Position numbers and translations under genes: made by a program
Origin: Myxococcales bacterium
Lineage (GTDB): Bacteria > Myxococcota_A > Polyangia > Fen-1088
Assembly: GCA_003153015.1 (NCBI GenBank)
Contig: PMBS01000183.1
Location: forward strand, 1 to 36,098
Direction of reading: 5' to 3'
DNA length: 36,098 nt
The notes under the pieces: generated by a model
Told to the model about the DNA's origin: nothing
Seen by the model: the letters and a program-made list of their open reading frames with translations, nothing else
Database searches by the model: none
Part shown: positions 26,722 to 35,321 of the stretch, one piece after another
Position numbering within the stretch: the stretch's first letter is position 1
How the letters are laid out: each line of letters starts with the position of its first letter

Positions 26722-27825
26722 GTGCGGGCACGATTTGCGCTTCTCGTCCTCTTGCTGGCTGCGGCCTGTGCAGAGACCGAAGAAAGTCCGCAAGGGGACG
26801 CTGCGGTCGACCGCCGGGGTGCCCCGGCCGCGGATGTGCAGGGCAGCGAAGTGGGTAGGGAGTGCGTGGCCCCAGACCCGGTGAGGCTGAACGCCAGCGC
26901 AGCGGACGTCCTCATCGTGTTCGATGCGTCGGAATCCATGGGAATCGCTTTTGGCGCGGGCACGCGCTACACCGTCCTGGCCGACCTGCTTGCGAACCTG
27001 GTCGACGCCTACCAGCAGTGGATTCGTTTCGGCTTTGCCCAGTTCCCCGTGGCAGATGCGCTGTGCCCTGGCCAGCCCGTCGCGGGGTGTTGCGCCGGAG
27101 CTCCTTCAGTTGGGGTCGCGCCAGCCAATAGCGTGGCGGTGGGGGACGCTATTGGGAACGTGCTGCCGCTCGTCGGCAATACCCCCACGGCTTTGGCATT
27201 GCAGCGCGCGCATGACTACTACGCGGGACTTGAGGACGGGGTTGCCGACCGTTACGTGTTGTTGGCCACCGACGGTCTGCCGAGTTGTACTCTCTTGGGC
27301 AACCTTTCGGCGGGTCAGCCCGCCGAAGGCGAGGAGGGCCTTCCCAGCGCATGCCAGGATGCGGTTGACCAGGTGAACGCTCTGGCCGGCGACCATATCA
27401 AGGTGCTGGTCTTGGCAGTGGGAGCTGAGTTGAATGACGATCCAACCGGGCCGCCAGACTGTCTGGGCCAAATGGCCGGGGCGGGCGGGATGCCGTCGCC
27501 AACTGGGCCAGGGTACTATTCGGCAGCTAGCCCCGAGTCTTTGCAGTCAACCATTGAATACATCTTTGGCGGGGTGGAGCGAACCTCCTGTTCGTTCGCG
27601 CTGGACCCGAAGCCGGCTCCGCGTACCCTGGTCACAGTGTATCTGGACGGAGAGCCGATTCCCCGGAGCCGCGACGACGGCTGGGACTTCGACCGGCCCG
27701 GAGAAATGGGGCATATCGGCTTCTTTGGTGAATACTGCGACCGCATTCAGCACTTCCGCTACTCGACCATCGAAGCGCACTTCGACTGTCCGCCGTCATG
27801 CGGGGGCGAGATCGTCTGTCAGTGA
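26722..27825 (+). CDS. von Willebrand factor A domain lipoprotein
   Basis: Lipoprotein signal MRARFALLVLLLAAACAETEE; MIDAS VLIVFDASESM; LLATDGLPSC; HIKVLVLAVGAE. Confidence 0.87.
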   Translation: MRARFALLVLLLAAACAETEESPQGDAAVDRRGAPAADVQGSEVGRECVAPDPVRLNASAADVLIVFDASESMGIAFGAGTRYTVLADLLANLVDAYQQWIRFGFAQFPVADALCPGQPVAGCCAGAPSVGVAPANSVAVGDAIGNVLPLVGNTPTALALQRAHDYYAGLEDGVADRYVLLATDGLPSCTLLGNLSAGQPAEGEEGLPSACQDAVDQVNALAGDHIKVLVLAVGAELNDDPTGPPDCLGQMAGAGGMPSPTGPGYYSAASPESLQSTIEYIFGGVERTSCSFALDPKPAPRTLVTVYLDGEPIPRSRDDGWDFDRPGEMGHIGFFGEYCDRIQHFRYSTIEAHFDCPPSCGGEIVCQ

Positions 27826-27840
27826 CGACAGCTTCCCATC

Positions 27841-28090
27841 TCACGGCAGCACGTAGTGCCGGTCGTGGCTGATGACTGAGCCGAGACTGTCGCTGGTGTA
27901 GTGCATGGCGTGGACCGCACCGTTTGGGTCGACCGCGAGAGAAATGTAGACGCGGTCGCCTTGGTAGGGCTCGCTGTGCAAGGTTGACCAGGTCTTGCCC
28001 GCGTCGCTGGTCAGTGGATCTCCAGGTACCGGTTGTTGCCGGCGTCTGCGAAGATCCCACACACATAGACCGAGGGCAAAGCACAACGAT
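27841..28090 (-). pseudogene. remnant of a BNR/sialidase-like repeat protein
   Basis: One frame gives VYVCGIFADAGNNRYLEIH*, an adjacent frame gives TSDAGKTWSTLHSEPYQGDRVYISLAVDPNGAVHAMHYTSDSLGSVISHDRHYVLP*; together they resemble an interrupted Asp-box (SxDxGxTW) domain. Confidence 0.6.
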
Positions 28091-28120
28091 ATACGGCGCA
28101 ATCCTGCGATCTAGTACGGA

Positions 28121-28825
28121 CTAGAACAGGCGCATCTGGCTGATTCGTGGGGGAGCCAGACACTCGGGATCGTCGTTGCGGACCGAGTTCACACGCAGGG
28201 AGACGGGTGTTGCCACCAACAACTCGTCAGGTGCTGGGCGCAAGAGCTTCTGCGCTGGTTGCTCCAGCCAACTCGCGGCGTCCGAGGCGGACAGCAGCGC
28301 CGGCATGCGGTCGTGAACCGTGGCCAAGAGGCGGTTGGGTGCGGTGGTCAGCACAGCGAAACGGGTGTGTGCCGGTTGTTTCGCGGTGGTCGGCTCTTCG
28401 TCGAAGAGCCCGGCCAGCAGGAGCAGCTTGCCGTCAGACCGGTGGAACCACAGTGGCTGACGCCCTCCCGGGCCGGTCTTCCACTCGAAGAAGCCATCGG
28501 CCGGGACCACGCAGCGCCTGCTCACGAACGCCTCCTGGAAGGCCGGCTTGAACGGCGCGGTCTCGGCGCGCGCGTTGATGGCAGGTGGTTGGCCTCGCCG
28601 GCGCGCCAGCAGTCCCCAGAGGGCGAAGCCCAACCTCGCGTGCCCACCCACGTTGCGCAGAACCGGGTGGGGCTGGGCCGGCGCTACGTTGTAGCGTGGT
28701 CGGTACAGCACTGCCGATCCCTCGTCCGCGCTGATGCGCCCCACGCCCGCATGCGCGAGGGCCTCGGTCAGCTCGTCGAGAAGCTGGTCCCAATCAGGGC
28801 GGGTGAGGGTCATTCGGCCACACAT
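28121..28825 (-). CDS. SOS response-associated peptidase (SRAP/YedK/HMCES family)
   Basis: MCGR N-terminus (Cys2), RYNVAPAQ, WGLLARRRGQPPAINARAET, RRCVVPADGFFEWK, LTTAPNRLLATVHDRMPALL. Confidence 0.95.
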   Translation of the reverse strand: MCGRMTLTRPDWDQLLDELTEALAHAGVGRISADEGSAVLYRPRYNVAPAQPHPVLRNVGGHARLGFALWGLLARRRGQPPAINARAETAPFKPAFQEAFVSRRCVVPADGFFEWKTGPGGRQPLWFHRSDGKLLLLAGLFDEEPTTAKQPAHTRFAVLTTAPNRLLATVHDRMPALLSASDAASWLEQPAQKLLRPAPDELLVATPVSLRVNSVRNDDPECLAPPRISQMRLF

Positions 28826-28839
28826 GCGACTCCTTCACT

Positions 28840-31800
28840 CTAGCGAAAATCGTGCGAGATTTCCGCGCGAATTTCCGGGCTTGGCAAGGGGGAAAAGTGA
28901 TCGGCGCGCAGGGAGACGACGCCCTCATGGCTTTGCACAATTCCCTCGAGAATGAGCCCTTGGGCGCCAACCAGCAAGCGACGATGGTGCTCGAAATCTG
29001 CGGCCGTGACCAAGGCGTTGGCAAAGCCGGTCTCGTCCTCGAGGGTGAAGAAGACCAGGCCCTTCGCGGTGAGGGGGCGCTGGCGAACGATGACCAGACC
29101 AGCGACACGCGCACGGCGACCGTCAGGCACGCATGCCAACTGGTCGGCGGGGACGATCCGCTCGGCCGCAAGTCTCTTCCTGAGGAAGGATAGCGGGTGT
29201 GGGCCGGTGGAAACTCCGGTGAAGTGGAAGTCTGCGGCCACCTCTTCCCCGACACTCATCTCGGGCAGGGGATTTTGCGCCGCCGCTCTCCCTGTCGGCA
29301 CATCATCCACCGCCGATCGGTCGTAGAGTTCCCCTGATCGTCCGAACGCCGCCACTTGCCACATGGCCTGCCGGCGGCTTCCACCTAAACCGGAAAAAGC
29401 ACCGATTTCAGCCAAGGTCGTCCGTTCTGCGGCATTCAGCTCGACCCGGCGGCAAAGCTCCGCCAGCAAGGCGAAGGGCCGTGTGCCGACGATCTGCTCG
29501 GCCGTGCTTCTGCGCAACCCGCGCACGAATTTCAGCCCCAGGCGTACCGCGTACGGCTCTGGCTTGGTTCTTTCCAGCGTGCATGCCCAATCCGAGCAAG
29601 TCACATCCACCGGTAACGTGTCAATGCCATGGCGGGCGGCATCTTTGATGATAGTGGCGGGGTGATAAAAACCCATGGGCTGGTTGTTGAGCAAGGCACA
29701 GGCAAAAGCGGCCGGGAAGTAGGCTTTGAGATAGGCCGAGGCGTAAGCGATGAGCGCGAACGAAGCGGCGTGGGATTCCGGAAACCCATAGAGCGCGAAC
29801 GACTTGATGCCCTGGACGATTTCCGCTTGCGCCTTGCGGGCAATTCCCTTGCGGGACATGCCGGCGTATAGCTCTGCTTCGATTGCCCGCATGCGCTCGA
29901 CCGAGCGCTTGAAACCCATCGCCCGCCGCAGCTCTTCCGCCTGGCCTCCCGAGAACCCAGCCGCAGCCATGGCCATGCGGATGAGCTGCTCCTGGAACAG
30001 CGGCACGCCCAGGGTGCGGCGTAGGATCGGTTCCAGGCAAGGGTGGGCGTAGGTGACGGCTTGCTTGTGATTGCGCCGAGCCAAGTACGGGTTCACCATC
30101 TTGCCGACAATGGGGCCAGGCCGAATGATGGCCACCTCGACCACCAGGTCGTAAAAGCGTTCGGGGCGCATGCGGGGCAGCGTCGCCATCTGCGCACGGG
30201 ATTCCACTTGAAAGACGCCCACTGTGTCGGCGGCGCGAAGCATCTCGAACACACGCGCGTCGTCGGGCGGCAACTTGGCATAGTCGATGGTGACGCCGTG
30301 GTGATTGTGGATGAGCGTGGCCGAATCCTCCAGCACGGCCAGCATCCCCAAGCCGAGCAGATCGACCTTGATGATGCCGAGATCGGCACAGTCGTCCTTA
30401 TCCCACTGTACGACCGCGCGGCCTGGCATGCTGGCCGGTTCGATGGGAACCACCTCGTCCAGCCGCCCTGACGCCAGCACCATGCCGCCTGAATGTTGGC
30501 CGAGATGTCGGGGCAGGTTGAGCAACGAGGTGCCGAGCTTGGCCAATAACCGAGTTCGCTCGTCGGTGTCAGGAAAGCCCGCCTCGGCCAAGAAAGCCGA
30601 CAGCGGTTTGTCGTCGGGAACGACGAATCCGGGCAGAAGCTTGCTCATACGCCCAAGCTGTTCCTCGGAAAAGCCGAGCGCGCGCCCGCAGTCCCGCACC
30701 GCCAGGCGCGGGCGATAGGTGATCACATTGGCGGTCATCGCGGCCCCGGCGGCGCCGTATTTTCGGTAGACATGCTGGATGACCTCCTCACGCTTGGCAC
30801 CGGAGGGCAGGTCGAGATCGATGTCAGGCATGCGGTCCGCAATGCTGCAGGCACTCTTCACCCGCTCTTCGGATAGGAAGCGTTCGAACAGCAGCTCCAT
30901 GCCCACCGGATCGACCGCAGTGATGCCCAGGGCGTAACAGGTGGCGCTGTTGGCGGCTGAGCCGCGCCCTTGCACCATGATGCCGCGGCTGCGGGCGAAC
31001 CCGACGATGTCCCAGACCACCAAGAAATAGCCTGCCAGATCCAGCTTGCCGATGACGTGAAGCTCGTGCGCAAGCTGGGCCCGCGCTTTGTCGGTCATGG
31101 GCTGATAGCGGGCGGCGGCGCCCTGCCAGGTCATCGCCTCGAGAAAGCTCTGCTGGGTTTCACCGTCGGGAACCGGGTAACTGGGAAAGCTGTAACCGAG
31201 ATCGGAGAGCGTGAATAGGCAGCGCTCGGCGATCTCGTGGCTGCACGCAACCGCGGCGGGCAGGTCGGCAAACCGGGCGGCCATTTCTGCCGGTCGCTTG
31301 AGAAAGCGTTCGGCGTTGCGGGGTAGTCGACGTCCGATCTCGTCGACCGTGACCCCGGCACGAATGCAGGTGAGCACGTCATGGGTGGGGCTTCGATCCA
31401 TGGTGGCGTAGCGCACGTCATTGCTGGCGACCACCGGGAGAGCGCAGGCGGCGGCCTGGGCGAGGACAGCGCGGTTTTGCCGCTCCTCCTCGGCGTCGAG
31501 GTGTCGCTGCACTTCAAGGAAGGCGCGGCCGCGTCCAAACAACGCCGCCAGATCCGCGGCATCGGCGCGCGGGGCAGGGCCGAGCAGCGCAATCAAGCCT
31601 GCGGCGTGCTCCGCCAGCATGTCGATGGTCGCGGCCCCTTCGCCCTTGCATCGTCCCTGCTTCATGCGGGTGATGAGCCGGCACAGGTTGCGGTAGCCGC
31701 GTCGGTCTTCCACCAAGAGCAGCACGGGCGGCGGTGTGTTCGATGGACTTGCGGCCAATGCGATCTCCGCTCCCACGATGGGGCGCAGCCCGGCCTGGCG

Positions 31801-32058
31801 CGCGGCCGCGAAAAACCGTGGCGCACTATAGAGCCCGCCAAAGTCAGCGAGCGCTAGGGTTTCATGGCCACCAGCCACCGCCGCGGCCACCAGGTCCTCG
31901 GGCAGCGATGCACCGTCGAGAAAGCTGAAGGCCGAGCGACAGCGAAGCTCGACATATAAATGGGAACCCTGGGAGGGTTCCCAAACCCTCCCGCGATGGT
32001 GCGCCGCCGGCAAAGCCGGCGGGCTCCCCACGCGACTATGTTTAGTCGTAGTAGCCAT
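28840..32058 (-). CDS. dnaE2: error-prone DNA polymerase III alpha DnaE2 (ImuC)
   Basis: PHP N-terminus YVELRCRSAFSFLDGAS; VQGRGSAANSATCYALGITAVDP; MPDIDLDLPSGAKREEVIQHVYRKYG; FPESHAASFALIAYASAYLKAYFPAAF. ATG 32058 (MATTTKHS) overlaps the imuB stop by 17 nt. Confidence 0.95.
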   Translation of the reverse strand: MATTTKHSRVGSPPALPAAHHRGRVWEPSQGSHLYVELRCRSAFSFLDGASLPEDLVAAAVAGGHETLALADFGGLYSAPRFFAAARQAGLRPIVGAEIALAASPSNTPPPVLLLVEDRRGYRNLCRLITRMKQGRCKGEGAATIDMLAEHAAGLIALLGPAPRADAADLAALFGRGRAFLEVQRHLDAEEERQNRAVLAQAAACALPVVASNDVRYATMDRSPTHDVLTCIRAGVTVDEIGRRLPRNAERFLKRPAEMAARFADLPAAVACSHEIAERCLFTLSDLGYSFPSYPVPDGETQQSFLEAMTWQGAAARYQPMTDKARAQLAHELHVIGKLDLAGYFLVVWDIVGFARSRGIMVQGRGSAANSATCYALGITAVDPVGMELLFERFLSEERVKSACSIADRMPDIDLDLPSGAKREEVIQHVYRKYGAAGAAMTANVITYRPRLAVRDCGRALGFSEEQLGRMSKLLPGFVVPDDKPLSAFLAEAGFPDTDERTRLLAKLGTSLLNLPRHLGQHSGGMVLASGRLDEVVPIEPASMPGRAVVQWDKDDCADLGIIKVDLLGLGMLAVLEDSATLIHNHHGVTIDYAKLPPDDARVFEMLRAADTVGVFQVESRAQMATLPRMRPERFYDLVVEVAIIRPGPIVGKMVNPYLARRNHKQAVTYAHPCLEPILRRTLGVPLFQEQLIRMAMAAAGFSGGQAEELRRAMGFKRSVERMRAIEAELYAGMSRKGIARKAQAEIVQGIKSFALYGFPESHAASFALIAYASAYLKAYFPAAFACALLNNQPMGFYHPATIIKDAARHGIDTLPVDVTCSDWACTLERTKPEPYAVRLGLKFVRGLRRSTAEQIVGTRPFALLAELCRRVELNAAERTTLAEIGAFSGLGGSRRQAMWQVAAFGRSGELYDRSAVDDVPTGRAAAQNPLPEMSVGEEVAADFHFTGVSTGPHPLSFLRKRLAAERIVPADQLACVPDGRRARVAGLVIVRQRPLTAKGLVFFTLEDETGFANALVTAADFEHHRRLLVGAQGLILEGIVQSHEGVVSLRADHFSPLPSPEIRAEISHDFR

Positions 32059-33547
32059 CGAGATACCACCGGCTGGTCTCGCGATCCTGATGGACGCGGT
32101 AGAGCGCGCCGTCGGAAGCGTGAACATCCCAATACTCGCGACAGAATCCGCCACCCGCCCACCATTCGCCGTTTATGCGGTAGGGTCCTGCGGCGACGAG
32201 AATGCGCGCCGTGGTTTCCTTTCCGCGTAGCGCCGCTGGTCCGCTTGGTCCGATCAACACTTCTATGTCGCGCGGTGGACGAAACCTGCGGATGCCCAGC
32301 GTGGCTTGGGCCTGGTGCCCGGTGCTGCTATTTGCCAGCGGTTCTCCTTGATTTGCAGGCCTTGGGGCGGGCTCGACCATTGCGGGATCGAGCGCCATCA
32401 CCTCTTCCTTCCAATTATCGACCATGCGGGGCGCGCCCACGTGCTCAGGACCAACCAAGGCCGACAGTCGGGCGATGGTTGCGGCCAACCTTTCCGGTGC
32501 CGGACCGGCCGGGCGAAACAGGTCGAGTTGGGTGGAACGGACACGGGCCGGGCGGATGAGGACCGTCATGCCCACCACGCCGGTGTCCGGGGGTCGTCGT
32601 TCGAGATCCAGACGGACAAGTTGCAGCAGGATGCTCGCCTCGCGCGTGGGGCTGGGCAAAGCGATCTCACGCAAGTCAAAGCCACGCGGAGCGAGCTTTA
32701 GTCGCAGGATCAACCCGGCGCAAGCCAGACTTCGGCAAGCCAGCCGCTGCAGCGCCCGGTCGAGTAATCCGCGCAACAGGAAGGAAAGCGGCTCCCACGA
32801 CTCGATCGGGTAATCCACCTCGGTACCTTCCTCGATGGCATCCGCGGGCGGCTGTGGCAGGAAGGGCTCAGCATCGATGCCATTCGCGAGTCGATGAAAG
32901 TGTGCCGCCCCCAGGCGCAGGGTGACCTCTGGTCCTGGCAGGCTGGCTAGCTCACCCACGGTCTTGATGCCCCAATGCTGCAGGACTTGCCGGGTTTCTT
33001 CATCCAGGTCGAGTACAGTGAGGGGCAATCCCGCCAACCTGGCTTTCGCCGCTCCTGCCGTTTCAGGAAGAATGACGATCTCGCCGGCCCGCGTACCCAC
33101 GCGTGCCAAACCCTTGGACGAAGCAATGGCGACCCGCACCGCCAATCCGAGCTGGGTCGCTCGGGCTTGGATGGCTTGGCTCATGGCCTGCTCGTTTGGG
33201 TAAAGCGATCCGAGATCACCCACCTGGAAAAAGACCCGCCCCGACTCCGCCTCAATGCGGGGAGCGAAACTCAACCCGAGATCTTGCAATGCCGCCTGGG
33301 CGGCATCCCCATCGGCCGGGCGCGCCCGCATCACCCGCAGCGAAGGCACCATGGCGCGCGCCTGGGTCACGGTCATGCCCAGACATGCTCCGGCCAAGCG
33401 CGCGCTTCGAGTCAACCCGAGCAGGAGCGCGCGTTCCCCCGGCCCGGCTGCAAGCGCGATGGGTGCCTCGCGTTCGTGTGGCTCGGTGAGGCCGCGCAGC
33501 ACGGACTGCAAAGCGATCTGCGGAGCATGAGCACAGGCGATGCGCAC
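32042..33547 (-). CDS. imuB: ImuB, inactive-type Y-family DNA polymerase
   Basis: Y-family-like fold (VMRARPADGDAAQAALQDLGLSFAPRIEAESGRVFFQVGDLGSLYPNEQAM, LQHWGIKTVGELASLPGPEV), C-terminal RINGEWWAGGGFCREYWDVHASDGALYRVHQD; between imuA and dnaE2. Confidence 0.93.
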   Translation of the reverse strand: MRIACAHAPQIALQSVLRGLTEPHEREAPIALAAGPGERALLLGLTRSARLAGACLGMTVTQARAMVPSLRVMRARPADGDAAQAALQDLGLSFAPRIEAESGRVFFQVGDLGSLYPNEQAMSQAIQARATQLGLAVRVAIASSKGLARVGTRAGEIVILPETAGAAKARLAGLPLTVLDLDEETRQVLQHWGIKTVGELASLPGPEVTLRLGAAHFHRLANGIDAEPFLPQPPADAIEEGTEVDYPIESWEPLSFLLRGLLDRALQRLACRSLACAGLILRLKLAPRGFDLREIALPSPTREASILLQLVRLDLERRPPDTGVVGMTVLIRPARVRSTQLDLFRPAGPAPERLAATIARLSALVGPEHVGAPRMVDNWKEEVMALDPAMVEPAPRPANQGEPLANSSTGHQAQATLGIRRFRPPRDIEVLIGPSGPAALRGKETTARILVAAGPYRINGEWWAGGGFCREYWDVHASDGALYRVHQDRETSRWYLDGYYD

Positions 33548-33581
33548 AGGTGACCACCGCCTTCATGTCCCCTCGGCCCTA

Positions 33582-33741
33582 GTGCCACCGGTCAGAATTT
33601 CGGGCATGTTCTGGCTGCCGATCCATCCCGTCCGGCTGCGGTTGCTCCTCGGTCACATAGGTCGACTATGCTCCCTCGTCGCGCCTTGCCGGCCGGGCGC
33701 CTCGTCACCCAGAACATGCCCGCTCTTCTGACCGGAGGCAC
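33582..33741. repeat. 160-bp inverted-repeat element overlapping the imuA 3' end
   Basis: Arms gtgccaccggtcagaatttcgggcatgttctgg (33582-33614) and ccagaacatgcccgctcttctgaccggaggcac (33709-33741) match at 29/33 in inverted orientation. Confidence 0.85.
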
Positions 33742-34468
33742 CTGCGCGCTCGCGCGCTTGGAAAACCAATGAACAGTGTGCGGCTTGCTCGGCGGTTCGA
33801 CGTCCACGCTCCAGTGAAACCGAGCTCGCCAAGGCCGTGACCAGCGGGGGATGCGCGACGACTCGTGCCGAGGCGTGGTCGTCTACGCCAAACCGCGGGC
33901 GAAATCGTGCGCAGGCCTGCCGTCCGAAATCGACGTTCTTCTGCTGCAGATGCACCGATGTGGCTGAACACGATCCTGCGAGCGGAAAACCAGCAGCGAG
34001 CAAGACCACGGTTCCCTGTCGCTGCGCGACCTGGCGCAAGCGTATCCACGCCGTCGTGGGCAGGTGTGGCACCGAGTCGCCCAGATCCAACGCCACCAGC
34101 TCGAATCCCCCTGCGGAGACCAGCAGCTCAGTTGATTTGAGCGTCTGGCCCTGGCCTGCGCACACCCACAGCAGTTGTCGCAACGGGATGCCGGCCTGTT
34201 CCGCTCGCCGTGCATCGAGGGCCGATTCCGCATCCACCAATGCCGCCGCCGCCCCCTTTTGCAGCACTGCTCCCAGCGAGGCATAAAGCACCGAGGTGCG
34301 CCCCGACGATCGCGGCCCGTAGACTTCGCTCAACCCACCCCGCGGCCAACCGCCGCCAAGCATTTCGTTTAGCGCTGGCCAAGGGGTAGGCAGATGCCCG
34401 CGTTTCGCTTCCAGCCGTCGTGCTGGAATCAGGAACGAAGAAAGTTGCTCAAGCGCCGGGACGGACAC
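33653..34468 (-). CDS. imuA: ImuA, RecA/SulA-like mutasome accessory protein
   Basis: LPTPWPALNEMLGGGWPRGGLSEVYGPRSSGRTSVLYASLG; first gene of the imuA-imuB-dnaE2 cluster. GTG 34468 preferred from promoter placement; alternative GTG 34516. Confidence 0.85.
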   Translation of the reverse strand: MSVPALEQLSSFLIPARRLEAKRGHLPTPWPALNEMLGGGWPRGGLSEVYGPRSSGRTSVLYASLGAVLQKGAAAALVDAESALDARRAEQAGIPLRQLLWVCAGQGQTLKSTELLVSAGGFELVALDLGDSVPHLPTTAWIRLRQVAQRQGTVVLLAAGFPLAGSCSATSVHLQQKNVDFGRQACARFRPRFGVDDHASARVVAHPPLVTALASSVSLERGRRTAEQAAHCSLVFQARERAGASGQKSGHVLGDEAPGRQGATREHSRPM

Positions 34469-34475
34469 ACGCTCA

Positions 34476-34503
34476 AGCGTAGCTGAACGTTTGTTCAGGT
34501 CAA
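34476..34503 (-). promoter_or_regulatory. putative imuA promoter with LexA-like operator in the spacer
   Basis: Minus strand: TTGACC-TGAACAAACGTTCAGC(16 nt)-TACGCT-TGAGCGT-GTG. Palindrome CTGAAC-N4-GTTCAG at 34483-34498. Confidence 0.7.
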
Positions 34504-34863
34504 GATCAAAATCCACATTCGCAGGGAAGCCTCACTGCCGCAACGGGTGAGGTGATTCATCTCGTCAGCCGCCCGCTGCGGCTGCCTTCCAGGAACGACA
34601 GTCACATCTCGATCGCCTGCGCGCCGGCGAGATTAACCCAGCGATGCGGGCGGACCAGGCGCTGGCCCCGACGTACCGCAGGCAAACGCCATAGAGTTCG
34701 CCTTTACCAGCCGGCCGACAAGCCGGAGCGTATGGCGCAGCCGCGCCGAGAACCGCACCGGAGCATACTTGGGTATGTGAGGAGCGGAAGCGCAGGCGCG
34801 GCAAGCCAGACGCCCGGATCGTCGGCCGGCGGTGCTTCGAAGAGATACGGTCACTCCAAGAAC

Positions 34864-34867
34864 AAAA
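34864..34867 (-). terminator. short U-run directly after the rnpB P1 helix
   Basis: Minus strand ...CGGGAAGCC-TTTT-GTTC. Confidence 0.4.
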
Positions 34868-35284
34868 GGCTTCCCGTTGGAGTCCGGCTGTAAGCCGGGT
34901 TCTGTGCCCGCGTCCGTTGCCTCGCGCGGGTGATGGTCATTCCTCTAGGCCGCTCGTTGCCGAACGGCTCGTGCGACCAACTTGGAACCTGGTGTCGACG
35001 CGGGCCACGTCGGCGGGGAAACCCCGCGGCTCCGATTCGGTCTTGCTCCAGGTGGGGTTTGCCGTGCCCCTCCCGTCACCGGGAGAGCGGTGTGCTCTTA
35101 CCACGCCGTTTCACCCTTGCCTGACCACGCGGTTGCCCGCGCGCTCAGGCGGTTTGCTTTCTGTTGCACTTTCCTTCGAGTCATCTCGACTGGCCGTTAA
35201 CCAGCACCCTGCCCAGGGAGCCCGGACTTTCCTCGACGGCGGCAAGCGCCGTCGCGACCATCCACCGAACTCCAGCGGGAAGCC
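34868..35284 (-). ncRNA. rnpB: RNase P RNA (bacterial type A)
   Basis: Minus strand has GAGGAAAGTCCGGGCTCC, GGGTGAAACGGCGTGGTAAGAGCACACCG, AGAGGAATGACCAT, ACAGAACCCGGCTTACAG; ends pair as P1 (GGCTTCCCGCTGGAGTTCGG with CCGGACTCCAACGGGAAGCC). Confidence 0.96.
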
Positions 35285-35290
35285 GCCCCA

Positions 35291-35296
35291 AGTATA
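35291..35296 (-). promoter_or_regulatory. putative -10 (TATACT) of rnpB
   Basis: TATACT lies so that the seventh nucleotide downstream is the first base of the P1 helix (35284). Confidence 0.6.
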
Positions 35297-35321
35297 GCGC
35301 GCTTGCGACGCGCGCCTTGCC

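Noticed and set aside
34552-34893. ORFs 34552..34893 (+) and 34565..34804 (-) between imuA and rnpB
   Set aside because: Run into rnpB or consist of palindromic repeat-like sequence; no recognisable domain or RBS.
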